Assembly: GCF_900639985.1 (NCBI RefSeq)
Contig: NZ_CAAAIM010000005.1
Coordinates: forward strand, 218,792 to 282,791
Length of the DNA stretch: 64,000 nt
Direction: 5' to 3'
Source: Legionella rowbothamii
Lineage (GTDB): Bacteria; Pseudomonadota; Gammaproteobacteria; Legionellales; Legionellaceae
The notes under the pieces: model-generated
The model's input: the letters and a program-made list of their open reading frames with translations, nothing else
The model's database searches: none
What the model was told of the DNA's origin: nothing
Position numbers and translations under genes: made by a program
Part shown: positions 1-8,889 of the stretch, in pieces
Layout: every line of letters begins with the position of its first letter
Numbering within the stretch: position 1 is the stretch's first letter

Positions 1-9
1 TTGGAAGTG

Positions 10-1146
10 CTAGTGCACCAATGACTTCTTCAAAGTAACAATACGCTGATATGCCTCATCAATACGTTTCTGTTTAATTTCACCCGAGCGCACCTTCGCT
101 TCAATAATCTGAATCAACTGTTCTGGATCTTGTTTCGCAGCCAAAGTATTACCAAAAATAAGCATATCTGCACCTGCATTGATTGCTAATACTAAGGCCT
201 GTTCTAACCCATAATGATTGCTAATCGCTTTCATCTGCATGTCATCAGTAATAATGACTCCGTTAAAATGAAGGCGGTGGCGCAAAAGGTCTGTTAACAT
301 TTTATGGGATAAGGTGGCTGGAAGCCCTGAACTATCAAGTTGACGGTTTACAATATGGGCACTCATGATCATTCCGCAGGAAAACTTTTGTCCTAATAAG
401 TGTCGATAGGGTTCTAATTCGGACATTCTCCAGGTATCGGTGACATCAACAAAACCTAAATGTGAATCTGCTGTGGAGCTGCCATGTCCAGGGAAATGCT
501 TATAAACGCATTCGATCTTTTTATTTAAAAAACTTTGTGAATAAATTTCAGCATCTTGAATAACCGTATTGGGATCGCTGGAAAAGCTGCGATCTTTTCT
601 GGCGATTACGGGATTATCTGGATTGATATTTACATCAAGTAATGGCGAAAAATTTAAATTAAAACCGGAATTGATTAGTGTTTTAGTCATAAGTTCGGCG
701 TTAGACTCTGCAGCATTTGGTCCTAGCTTACCTACTTCTCCTGGAGTTAGTGTCGCAGGAAAGCCATATTGCTCACTGAGACGAGTAACCTTCCCACCTT
801 CATAATCTACAGAAATTAACAGCGGTAGTGCGGGGCGGTGGAATTTTAAATTGGCTTGTTGGGTAAAATATTGTAAGTTTCGAGTTAATTTTTTTACTTG
901 CTCAGGAGATTCTATATTTTTATCAAAGAGTTGTGTTTGCGCATTGTAATCAAATAAAATTACTCCACCAATATTATCTTTGGCAATTATTTTTACTATT
1001 TCTGATTTCGCATCAATGTACTTCCCATCAAATCCAATAAGCAGCATTTGACCAATTTTATCATGCAAAGTAATGGGGGCGGCTGCTGTCGCTATGCTGG
1101 TGGCAATACTTGCTAAGAATATAATGACTGATTTTAAATAACGCAT
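10..1146 (-). CDS. Exported glycoside hydrolase family 3 beta-N-acetylhexosaminidase
   Basis: 378 residues with a hydrophobic N-terminal signal-like segment (about residues 5-22, ending in an Ala-rich stretch). The NagZ-type GH3 signature KHFPGHG lies at 216-222, followed by a DSH motif (227-229). The nucleophile region VIITDDMQMKAI is at 297-308, with D301 the probable catalytic aspartate. The family removes terminal beta-linked N-acetylglucosamine from muropeptides or chitin-like glycans. E. coli NagZ is cytoplasmic, so the apparent signal peptide suggests a periplasmic or lipid-anchored enzyme here, which is an inference. The gene is complete; its stop codon is 10 bases from the window edge. 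GH3 assignment is firm. The exact substrate (muropeptide or chitooligosaccharide) cannot be read from sequence. Confidence 0.88.
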   Translation of the reverse strand: MRYLKSVIIFLASIATSIATAAAPITLHDKIGQMLLIGFDGKYIDAKSEIVKIIAKDNIGGVILFDYNAQTQLFDKNIESPEQVKKLTRNLQYFTQQANLKFHRPALPLLISVDYEGGKVTRLSEQYGFPATLTPGEVGKLGPNAAESNAELMTKTLINSGFNLNFSPLLDVNINPDNPVIARKDRSFSSDPNTVIQDAEIYSQSFLNKKIECVYKHFPGHGSSTADSHLGFVDVTDTWRMSELEPYRHLLGQKFSCGMIMSAHIVNRQLDSSGLPATLSHKMLTDLLRHRLHFNGVIITDDMQMKAISNHYGLEQALVLAINAGADMLIFGNTLAAKQDPEQLIQIIEAKVRSGEIKQKRIDEAYQRIVTLKKSLVH

Positions 1147-1348
1147 GTGTGCCTTTAATTTAACCGTTATTTCATTAATGTAACATTTTGTTCTTTTTTT
1201 ATCAATACAGGTAACCCGCCACTTTTGGCTAAGAGCTTAGTAACTAACCTAATAGTCAACATGATTTTTGTGGGGCTAAGTGGGGGTTTTGGGAACTATG
1301 TAGGCCGAGGGGCTTAAAGTTTGGTACTCCGGGGAGTGCCTTAGTGGC

Positions 1349-1370
1349 GGCTGGGCTTTTCAGCCCAGCC
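1349..1370. terminator. GC-rich hairpin 3' of the S41 protease gene
   Basis: GGCTGGGC (1349-1356) and GCCCAGCC (1363-1370) form a perfect 8-bp stem with a 6-nt loop. It lies 10 bases past the end of the minus-strand protease gene. There is no clear T run on the minus strand, so it may act as an RNA 3' end or belong to the dispersed GGTTGGGC palindrome family. The rest of the 1147-1379 gap shows no gene. Confidence 0.45.
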
Positions 1371-1379
1371 TACTGGTGA

Positions 1380-2726
1380 CTATTTATTAGCTAAGGCCAT
1401 GCCTTCTAACACAGTGAATGCAGCATAAAGTTGGTAGTCATTATGTAATAGATCATCAAGTTGAGTTTGAGGATTTTTTACAGCTTTTTCTGCATTCGTT
1501 TTATTGAGTAGGTGGCCATTAAGATCCGCTTCGCTAAATCCAGTCGCATCTTTATTTTTGGCTCCGGCAGTTTTAGGTATTTCCAACTCATTAACCACGA
1601 TATCAGGTACAATTCCTTTAGCTTGAATTGAGGCTCCTGAAGGCGTGTAGTAAAGAGCAGTAGTTAACTTAATTCCTGTTTTACTATCAAGAGGTAATAC
1701 AGTTTGTACTGACCCTTTACCAAAGCTGGTAGTACCAAGCACCACAGCACGTTTGTTGTCTTTTAGCGCACCGGCAACAATTTCTGCTGCAGAAGCCGAG
1801 CCGTTGTTAATTAACACAACCATTGGTGCATGATTTAAAACATCAATTCCCTTAGACAGTGCAGTAAAGTCTGTGCCAGGTAAACGGCCTTTAGTAGACA
1901 CAATCGTTTCGGGTTTACCAGATTTGTCTTTACCAAGGAAGGCATCAGAAACTTGAATTGCAGCATCAAGCAAGCCCCCTGGGTTGTTTCTTAAATCTAA
2001 GATAAGGCCTTTTAAGTTACCGCCTGATTGTTGTTTTAAGCGTTCAATGGCTTGTAACATATCTCTTCCAGTTAATGCTTGGAATTGGGTCAAGCGGATG
2101 TAGCCATAGCCTGGTGTTAATAATTTGCTTTGCACGCTTTTGATTTGAATTACTTCACGTACCAAATCAAAGGTTAAGGCTTTATTTACCCCTTTACGTA
2201 GCACTGTAAGCTGAATAGTGCTGCCTGCTTTTCCACGCATCAAGTTAACTGCATCTTTTAGCGATATGCCTTGAACAGACTCTTTACCTAATTTAATGAT
2301 GTAGTCCCCAGACTTGATTCCTGCTTTAAAGGCGGGGGTATCCACTAAAGGAGTTACGACTTTAACCACACCATCTTCCATAGTAACTTCTAGACCTAAT
2401 CCACCAAATTCACCACTAGTCGATGTTTGTAGTTCTTTAAATTCTTCCTCATCCAAATAACTTGAATGTGGGTCTAAACCACTGAGCATCCCGCGGATGG
2501 CATTATCAAATAATTCCTTGTCCTCTGTTGGTTTCACATAATATTTTTTAATTTCACCTATGGCATTGGAAAAGCGTTGTACATCTTCCAATGGCACACC
2601 CTTAGATTCAGAACTGGCACTCGTAATATCTTGGGGTTCATCAGCTGTAAAGGCCGTCAGAGGTAACATCAATGTGAACGCATACACTACCGCAAGCGTG
2701 CAAGGATATAGTTTTCTTATCAACAT
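1380..2726 (-). CDS. ctpA: S41 family C-terminal processing peptidase with PDZ domain
   Basis: 448 residues. An N-terminal export signal (about residues 8-28) is followed by a PDZ domain (about 100-185) and the S41 tail-protease domain (about 195-385). The Ser-Lys dyad is visible as GSASAAE (S312) and SFGKGSVQ (K337), with the family's 25-residue spacing. Such proteases cut C-terminal tails of periplasmic proteins, including peptidoglycan hydrolases. ATG with an upstream AGGAG supports the start. It is followed on the same strand, in transcription order after gpmI and envC, by this gene; the gpmI-envC-ctpA order is common in gammaproteobacteria, linking it to cell-wall remodelling at division. 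Length is normal for short CtpA-type enzymes. Confidence 0.93.
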   Translation of the reverse strand: MLIRKLYPCTLAVVYAFTLMLPLTAFTADEPQDITSASSESKGVPLEDVQRFSNAIGEIKKYYVKPTEDKELFDNAIRGMLSGLDPHSSYLDEEEFKELQTSTSGEFGGLGLEVTMEDGVVKVVTPLVDTPAFKAGIKSGDYIIKLGKESVQGISLKDAVNLMRGKAGSTIQLTVLRKGVNKALTFDLVREVIQIKSVQSKLLTPGYGYIRLTQFQALTGRDMLQAIERLKQQSGGNLKGLILDLRNNPGGLLDAAIQVSDAFLGKDKSGKPETIVSTKGRLPGTDFTALSKGIDVLNHAPMVVLINNGSASAAEIVAGALKDNKRAVVLGTTSFGKGSVQTVLPLDSKTGIKLTTALYYTPSGASIQAKGIVPDIVVNELEIPKTAGAKNKDATGFSEADLNGHLLNKTNAEKAVKNPQTQLDDLLHNDYQLYAAFTVLEGMALANK

Positions 2727-2878
2727 AGCGATCTCCTCGGATGCAGGCCAACAAAATAAGCCGTCTTCTTTTTTTATTCTTAATATTTTAAATGCAATTT
2801 AAGTGCCAGAGGTGTAGGCAATTACTTTAAACCTCTTTATTCTTATTTGTTAAAGTAATCAACAGTCTGCCTTATAAC

Positions 2879-4003
2879 CTACGACAACCAAGCTAGAGGA
2901 GGGATTGCTTTTCCCCTTAGTCTTATTTCGAAGTATAGACCGTTTTCTTTAATTCCGCCGCTATGACCTACAGTAGCAATTTGTTCGTTTTGTTTGACCG
3001 GCTCTCCCTTTCTCTTAAACAGTGATTCATTATGGGCATATAAGGTCATAAACCCTTGGCCATGATCAATAATAATGAGTAAACCATAGCCCTTTAACCA
3101 ATTACTAAAAACGACTTTGCCAGGATAAACGGCAGTAACCACCGCCCCTTCATCGGCAAAAAATGTCACTCCTTGGTTCATCTTGCGTAAGGCTTGCTTC
3201 TTCGACTGCACTGGAAACGGCAATTTTTTGCGCATTTGATTGAATGGTATGCTGGGTTGCGGAACACTTTGTTCAGCAAGTGTTTTTAATAGACGTGCCA
3301 AATTATTTTTATTCTTTTGAGCCTCTTGTAATTTATTTTGCTTGCTTTGAATTTCATTATTCAATGATTTGATTAAGGCGGTATGATAATTTTTATTTTT
3401 TTCCAGCTGCTGCTGGTTTGTTGTCAGTTCCTGTTTAAGTTTTTGCGCGGCTGCCAACTCGTTATTTAGTACCTTTTTGCTTTGAGTTAACTCATTGCGC
3501 GTAGCATCTACTTGAGCAATCAGCTGTTGTCGTGACTTAATGATGTATTGATAATAGGTTAAAATGCGGCTCACCTTGTAGGGATCATCCTGGTTAAGTA
3601 GCCATTTTAAAGGTTGATATTCTCCCATCTGGTAGCGAGCACGGACATGGTTCGCTAATAATTGTTGCTGTGCCGTAAGTTGTTCACTCAGTTGATTAAC
3701 CTGTTTTTGTAAGAGGGTGATTTTTGTTCTTTTATTATCTAAAGTTTTTTGTATAGTTATTAATTCGTGTACGCTTTTACTGATTTGCTTTGCAGTGACT
3801 GATAATTCATGGTTCAACGCGCCGCGTTTGTCATGGGCGGTAGTTAATGTTTGCTGCAAATTATTAATTTGCACATCGATTTGTTTGAGTTGGCTTTGAG
3901 TTTGCTGAAGGCTTGACGGCGCCGCGTACAAGCCCAAACAAAGTAGCATGCCTAAAGACATGCTTGCCCCATTACGTCTTAATTTCTTTGTGGATTTAAT
4001 CAT
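2879..4003 (-). CDS. envC: EnvC-type murein hydrolase activator (degenerate M23/LytM)
   Basis: 374 residues: an N-terminal signal-like segment (about 12-30), a long Gln/Lys-rich coiled coil (about 30-245) and a C-terminal LytM (M23) domain (about 275-374). The zinc motifs are degenerate. The usual HxxxD region reads NQGVTFFADEG and the usual HxH reads LYFEIR, so it should not cut peptidoglycan itself. In E. coli, EnvC is a catalytically dead LytM protein that activates the amidases AmiA and AmiB at the septum under FtsEX control, and the same job is inferred here. Its ATG overlaps the gpmI stop by 4 bases (ATGA), indicating translational coupling. Confidence 0.9.
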   Translation of the reverse strand: MIKSTKKLRRNGASMSLGMLLCLGLYAAPSSLQQTQSQLKQIDVQINNLQQTLTTAHDKRGALNHELSVTAKQISKSVHELITIQKTLDNKRTKITLLQKQVNQLSEQLTAQQQLLANHVRARYQMGEYQPLKWLLNQDDPYKVSRILTYYQYIIKSRQQLIAQVDATRNELTQSKKVLNNELAAAQKLKQELTTNQQQLEKNKNYHTALIKSLNNEIQSKQNKLQEAQKNKNNLARLLKTLAEQSVPQPSIPFNQMRKKLPFPVQSKKQALRKMNQGVTFFADEGAVVTAVYPGKVVFSNWLKGYGLLIIIDHGQGFMTLYAHNESLFKRKGEPVKQNEQIATVGHSGGIKENGLYFEIRLRGKAIPPLAWLS

Positions 4004-5535
4004 GAGTCTTTTTCTAATAATTGATGGCCGGACATCTCTGCAGGAGGGGTAATTCCCAATAGTGCCAGAATTGTGGGGGCTATATCCGTTAAATTTCCCT
4101 CAGTACGCGTAAAGTGCCAATGGTCACCCACATAAACTAAGGGGACCGGCTCACTGGTATGAGCAGTATGAGCTTGGTGTGTTGACTCATCAAACATTTC
4201 TTCTGCATTACCGTGATCGGCAGTAATGAGAAGTTGCCCGCCTTGTTGTTCCAGGGCTTTCCATACTCGGTGCATACAGTGATCCAAACATTCAATCGCA
4301 CGAATAGTTGCAGCGAAATCACCAGAATGTCCTACCATGTCTGCATTCGCATAGTTACAAATAATGACGTCATAGGCTCGGTTGTTAATTGCCTCAACCA
4401 AACGATCGGTTAATTGTGGCGCACTCATTTCCGGTTGCAGGTTGTAGGTAGCCACTTTAGGTGATGGAATTAAGATGCGTTCCTCATTATTAAAGACTTG
4501 TTCTTGGCCTCCATTAAAGAAAAAGGTTACATGGGCATATTTTTCGGTTTCCGCTATACGTAATTGTCGGAGGCCATGGGCAGCAATCACTTCCCCCAAG
4601 GTATTATTTAAATGTATCGGGGGGAATGCTGAAGTAGTCGCTAAATTTTTATCATACTGAGTCATGCTGACAAAGTGCGACAAGGGAGGACATACATGAC
4701 GGTTAAATTGTGTAAATGATGCATCGACAAATGTTGTGGTTAATTGTCTTGCGCGGTCAGCACGGAAGTTAAAAAATAAAATCGCATCACCATCATTAAT
4801 AATTTCCCCTGTACCAATTTGGGTCGGGGGAATAAATTCATCCGAAAGGTTTTGTTGATAATAGGATTTAATGGCGGTTTCAGCGTCTGGGTACTGATGT
4901 GGACTGTGGCCTTGGGTTAATAGGTCATAGACAGGAGCAATACGCTCCCAACGATTATCGCGATCCATTGCGTAATAGCGGCCACTAATGGAGCAAATGC
5001 GTGCAACAGGATATTTTTGCAGTTCGGCATTTAAACGTTCAATACTTTGTAGTGCACTTTGAGGGGGGGTATCCCGTCCATCCAGGAACAGATGCAAGCA
5101 AACGGAATGAAAATTTTGCGCAGCACAGAGTGCCAATAACGCAAATAAATGCTGCTCATGGCTGTGAACGCCGCCCGGTGAGAATAATCCCATAATATGG
5201 AGCGATTTTCCAGTTTGCTTTAATTTGTGGAGCATATTTAGAAATACTGTATTTTTAGCAAACTCGCCCTGAGCGATGCTTTGATTAATACGGGTAAAAT
5301 CTTGCTGAATCACACGCCCTGCACCAATGTGCATATGCCCTACTTCTGAGTTGCCCATTTGCTCGTCAGGCAGACCTACAGGCAAGCCCGAAGCGTTTAA
5401 AAGTATATGAGGGCGTGTTTGCCACCATTCGTCCCATTGTGGAGTATTTGCTTGAGCAATAGCATTGTGTTTATTATTTTTATTATAGCCCCAGCCATCT
5501 AATATCATCAGCAGCAGGGGAGTTTTCTTGTGCAT
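4000..5535 (-). CDS. gpmI: 2,3-bisphosphoglycerate-independent phosphoglycerate mutase
   Basis: 511 residues, the normal size for the cofactor-independent, manganese-dependent enzyme that interconverts 3- and 2-phosphoglycerate in glycolysis and gluconeogenesis. Family motifs are visible: ILDGWG near the N terminus, GNSEVGH carrying the phosphoserine that is the catalytic nucleophile, DGRDTPP, and the metal-binding TADHGNAE near the C terminus. The ATG at 5535 is preferred over the upstream in-frame ATG at 5547 because GGAG lies 7 bases before it and the family begins just there. It is first in the gpmI-envC-ctpA run and is divergent from uppS. Confidence 0.96.
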   Translation of the reverse strand: MHKKTPLLLMILDGWGYNKNNKHNAIAQANTPQWDEWWQTRPHILLNASGLPVGLPDEQMGNSEVGHMHIGAGRVIQQDFTRINQSIAQGEFAKNTVFLNMLHKLKQTGKSLHIMGLFSPGGVHSHEQHLFALLALCAAQNFHSVCLHLFLDGRDTPPQSALQSIERLNAELQKYPVARICSISGRYYAMDRDNRWERIAPVYDLLTQGHSPHQYPDAETAIKSYYQQNLSDEFIPPTQIGTGEIINDGDAILFFNFRADRARQLTTTFVDASFTQFNRHVCPPLSHFVSMTQYDKNLATTSAFPPIHLNNTLGEVIAAHGLRQLRIAETEKYAHVTFFFNGGQEQVFNNEERILIPSPKVATYNLQPEMSAPQLTDRLVEAINNRAYDVIICNYANADMVGHSGDFAATIRAIECLDHCMHRVWKALEQQGGQLLITADHGNAEEMFDESTHQAHTAHTSEPVPLVYVGDHWHFTRTEGNLTDIAPTILALLGITPPAEMSGHQLLEKDS

Positions 5536-5714
5536 GCAACGCTCCATCCGTTAAATAGATGGCAAGTATACTATTATCTTTTATGAGGTCACAATCTGAA
5601 GCAGATGGCTTGCTTTGATTAAATTTGCTGGATTTATCGCAATACATTATTGAATAACTCTTAAAATTTGATGCTAAAAAGGTTAGACTATGCACATTTT
5701 TTAAGGTTGGAAGA

Positions 5715-6431
5715 GTGGTTTTGGAACAAAAAATTCCTCAACACATTGCTATCGTGATGGATGGCAATGGGCGTTGGGCTGAAAGTCAAGGTTTGCCACG
5801 CATTGAAGGTCATAAAGCGGGAGTTGAATCTGTACGAAAAATGATCCGCGTATGCATGGAAAAAAAAGTTGCTTGTTTAAGTTTATTTGCATTTAGCTCT
5901 GAAAACTGGGCGCGTCCAATGGATGAAGTTTCTTTTTTAATGGAATTATTCATAGAATCTTTGCGCCGAGAACTTAGCGAATTGAATCAGAATGGGGTTC
6001 GGATGTGTTTTACCGGAGATCGCAGTTTATTATCTCCAACACTACAACAACAAATGCGCGAGGCGGAATCCGTTACTGCGGATAATGCGCAATTAACTCT
6101 GAATATTGTCGTTAATTATGGCGGCAAATGGGATTTGGTTACGGCTGCAAAAAAAGCGGCACAAGCAATTGCTCAAGGGCAATTGACTCTTGATGAGCTT
6201 GATGAAGCACGTTTTGCTAGCTATTTGGATACGGCGAGTTTACCAGAGCCGGATTTATTTATTCGTACTAGTGGCGAATTACGCATCAGTAATTTCTTTC
6301 TTTGGCAGCTTGCTTATACAGAGCTTTATTTTACAGAAGTACATTGGCCAGATTTTGGTGAAGAAGAGTTAGAAAAAGCCTTGGTTTCATTTAGTAAAAG
6401 AAAAAGACGTTTTGGGCAAATTTCTAATTGA
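5715..6431 (+). CDS. uppS: Undecaprenyl diphosphate synthase (cis-prenyltransferase)
   Basis: 238 residues. It condenses eight isopentenyl diphosphates onto farnesyl diphosphate to give undecaprenyl diphosphate, the lipid carrier for peptidoglycan and O-antigen. Signatures seen are [10 protein letters not shown] near the N terminus, with the catalytic Asp, the SSENWARP segment, and [11 protein letters not shown] near the C terminus. The start is a GTG with a GGAAG-like site just before it. It opens the envelope-biogenesis cluster. The 6432-6567 gap to cdsA contains no gene. Confidence 0.95.
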   Translation: MVLEQKIPQHIAIVMDGNGRWAESQGLPRIEGHKAGVESVRKMIRVCMEKKVACLSLFAFSSENWARPMDEVSFLMELFIESLRRELSELNQNGVRMCFTGDRSLLSPTLQQQMREAESVTADNAQLTLNIVVNYGGKWDLVTAAKKAAQAIAQGQLTLDELDEARFASYLDTASLPEPDLFIRTSGELRISNFFLWQLAYTELYFTEVHWPDFGEEELEKALVSFSKRKRRFGQISN

Positions 6432-6567
6432 ACTAATGCATGTTAGCCTGGAAGCCACTAGTGTTAAGTTTAGAACGTCCTCTCCGCATGCGCGGGAATG
6501 ACCGTATCTGTAGTTTAATCACGGTGAGCTTAAAGGGCGCATCAAATCATTTATAGAGGGCAGTCTT

Positions 6568-7353
6568 ATGTTTTTACAGCGATTAATAACCTCCTTAATT
6601 TTAGTGCCCTTGGTTTTATTTATTATTTTTTATGGTCCGCCTTGGTTATTGGCAAGTATTGTTATCTTGATATTTTTAGCTGCGGGCAGAGAAGCTTTTC
6701 AGTTAATTCCCTTGCAGAAGTTAGGCACGCAAATCGCCTTTATTGCTTTAATGTTATTGGCATTATGGGCTTGTAGCTATTTATTCTCTTATTGGCTTGG
6801 GCTTGGATTGATTCTCTGGGCTTTTAATATAGTTGCTATTGTTACTTTTCCTAAGTCACAAGAATATTGGGGATACCCTTCAGTAGTTGCCGGTGCTTGT
6901 TTCGTGCTTTTACCCTTATTTATTCAAAGTTTGGTTCACTTATACTACTTACCGAACGGAAAGGCTCTGCTGATTTATTTGCTGTTTTTGATTTGGGCTT
7001 CTGATATTGGTGCTTACTTGAGTGGTAAGTTAATGGGTAAAAATAAGCTGATTCCTCAAGTCAGTCCAGGAAAATCTTGGGAAGGCGTGCTAGGTGGTTT
7101 AATTTTGTCTATGATTATAGCAGGGGTTGGCAGTATGTATTTTCATCCCGTTGCTATGGGATACTGGTTATTTTTAGCTTTTTGTACGGTAATTATTTCA
7201 ATTTTCGGCGATTTGTTTATCAGTATTTTAAAGCGGCGCTGTCATTTAAAGGATACAGGAACGCTGATTCCTGGTCACGGCGGTATTTTGGATCGCCTGG
7301 ATAGTTTGATTGCTGCTCTGCCTCTCTTTTACTTTGGATTAACTGTGGGGTAG
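6568..7353 (+). CDS. cdsA: Phosphatidate cytidylyltransferase
   Basis: 261 residues, strongly hydrophobic with about eight predicted membrane helices. The CDP-diglyceride synthase signature is present near the C terminus: KRRCHLKDTGTLIPGHGG followed by DRLD. The enzyme makes CDP-diacylglycerol from CTP and phosphatidate in the inner membrane, the branch point for phosphatidylethanolamine, phosphatidylglycerol and cardiolipin. ATG follows a GAGGG site. rseP starts 4 bases after the stop, with no dxr between them. Confidence 0.95.
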   Translation: MFLQRLITSLILVPLVLFIIFYGPPWLLASIVILIFLAAGREAFQLIPLQKLGTQIAFIALMLLALWACSYLFSYWLGLGLILWAFNIVAIVTFPKSQEYWGYPSVVAGACFVLLPLFIQSLVHLYYLPNGKALLIYLLFLIWASDIGAYLSGKLMGKNKLIPQVSPGKSWEGVLGGLILSMIIAGVGSMYFHPVAMGYWLFLAFCTVIISIFGDLFISILKRRCHLKDTGTLIPGHGGILDRLDSLIAALPLFYFGLTVG

Positions 7354-7357
7354 CGCT

Positions 7358-8710
7358 ATGCTTTTAACATTGCTGTATTTTTTATTGGCCCTAGTGTTAT
7401 TGGTGACTATCCATGAATATGGCCATTTTCAAGTCGCGCGCTGGTGCGGAGTAAAGGTACTGCGCTTTTCTTTTGGTTTTGGCAAGGTCTTAGCAAGCTG
7501 GAAAGACAAAAAAGGGACCGAGTACGCCTGGTCTCTTTTTCCCTTTGGCGGTTATGTCAAAATGCTTGATGAATCTGAAGGGGAGGTACCAGAAAATGAG
7601 CGCCACTTAGCCTTTAATAATCAATCTGTTTGGAAGCGTATTGCGATTGTGCTTGCCGGGCCGATGTTTAACTTCATATTTGCTTTTTTTGCCTTGTGGC
7701 TGGTTTTGGTTATTGGCATGCCATCTCTTGCACCCATGATTGATGGAGTTCGTCCTGGTAGTATTGCCGCAGAGGCGGGGCTTAAGGCAAAAGAGGAAAT
7801 CATTTCATTAAATAATAGTAAAATAAATAGTTGGCGCGATTTTCAATACGCTCTGATGCCTATGGTGGGTTCTAATGAAACAGTTTATCTCGTCGTCAAA
7901 TCTTTAGATAACGGACAACAGAGCCAAATCTCCTTGCCTTTAGCCAATTGGGTATTGGATGATAAAAAGCCAGATCCGCTAAAAAGCTTAGGAATAGAAC
8001 CTTTTATCCCATCGATTCCTCCGATTGTTGGTGAAGTAATTCCGGACTCTCCTGCAGATAAAGCTGGATTGAAAACAGCGGATAGGGTTTTGAGTGTGGA
8101 TGGTAAATCATTTAGTGATTGGTTATTTTTGGTTGAATACGTACAGGCACGCCCTGATGAGCAAATAACCTTAAAAATTAATCGAAAAGGTGTAATACAA
8201 AATCTTAGTGTACATGTAGGCACTCATGATAATAAAGGAAAACATGAAGGCTTTTTGGGTGTGCGTTCTCAAAAGGTTAAATGGCCTGAGCGCTGGTTAC
8301 GTATGGAGCGAGAACAACCGCTGCCTGCGTTAAATACTGCATTAAAACAAACAGTTCAGCTAACTGGAACAACGTTTATTTTAATGGGACGTTTAGTTAC
8401 CGGTAAATTAGGATTAAATAGCATCAGCGGCCCCGTTGGTATCGCTCAAGGGGCTGGAGATTCAGGACGTGGTGGTTTAGCTGCGTATCTATTTTTTCTA
8501 GCTTTAGTAAGTATTAGTTTAGGTGCTTTAAATTTATTACCAATTCCAATGCTTGATGGCGGACATTTGCTGTATTATGTCCTCGAGGTTATCCGAGGTA
8601 AGCCTGTATCCGATAGTTTAAAGTCAGCTGGGGCCTATGTAGGCTTATTATTGTTGGCGGCGTTGATGTTTATCGCCTTAACGAATGATTTATCAAGATT
8701 GACGGGGTAG
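7358..8710 (+). CDS. rseP: Site-2 intramembrane metalloprotease RseP
   Basis: 450 residues. The first transmembrane helix carries the zinc motif HEYGH (about 19-23). Two PDZ domains follow (about 120-200 and 205-290), then the second active-site motif LNLLPIPMLDGG near residue 395. The family performs the second cut of the anti-sigma factor RseA and clears signal-peptide remnants from the inner membrane. It follows cdsA by 4 bases and precedes bamA, the conserved gammaproteobacterial order, consistent with a role in envelope-stress signalling. Length is typical. Confidence 0.95.
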   Translation: MLLTLLYFLLALVLLVTIHEYGHFQVARWCGVKVLRFSFGFGKVLASWKDKKGTEYAWSLFPFGGYVKMLDESEGEVPENERHLAFNNQSVWKRIAIVLAGPMFNFIFAFFALWLVLVIGMPSLAPMIDGVRPGSIAAEAGLKAKEEIISLNNSKINSWRDFQYALMPMVGSNETVYLVVKSLDNGQQSQISLPLANWVLDDKKPDPLKSLGIEPFIPSIPPIVGEVIPDSPADKAGLKTADRVLSVDGKSFSDWLFLVEYVQARPDEQITLKINRKGVIQNLSVHVGTHDNKGKHEGFLGVRSQKVKWPERWLRMEREQPLPALNTALKQTVQLTGTTFILMGRLVTGKLGLNSISGPVGIAQGAGDSGRGGLAAYLFFLALVSISLGALNLLPIPMLDGGHLLYYVLEVIRGKPVSDSLKSAGAYVGLLLLAALMFIALTNDLSRLTG

Positions 8711-8889
8711 CGGTAAATAGAAGCTTGACAGTGGTTTCTACTTCCTATAAAAAGTGCTTCAAAATTTAATGTATCTGGATATTTTTTATATCCAGAATCA
8801 CATGTGTACTTCGTATCGGCATAAATTGCTTGGTATTTGCTAAAAGAGCATTTAGAGGCGAGCGAGGTAAAACCGGACGTAAAATAATA

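Noticed and set aside
2879..4003. Active M23 endopeptidase
   Set aside because: Both zinc motifs are replaced, so an EnvC-type activator is the better call.
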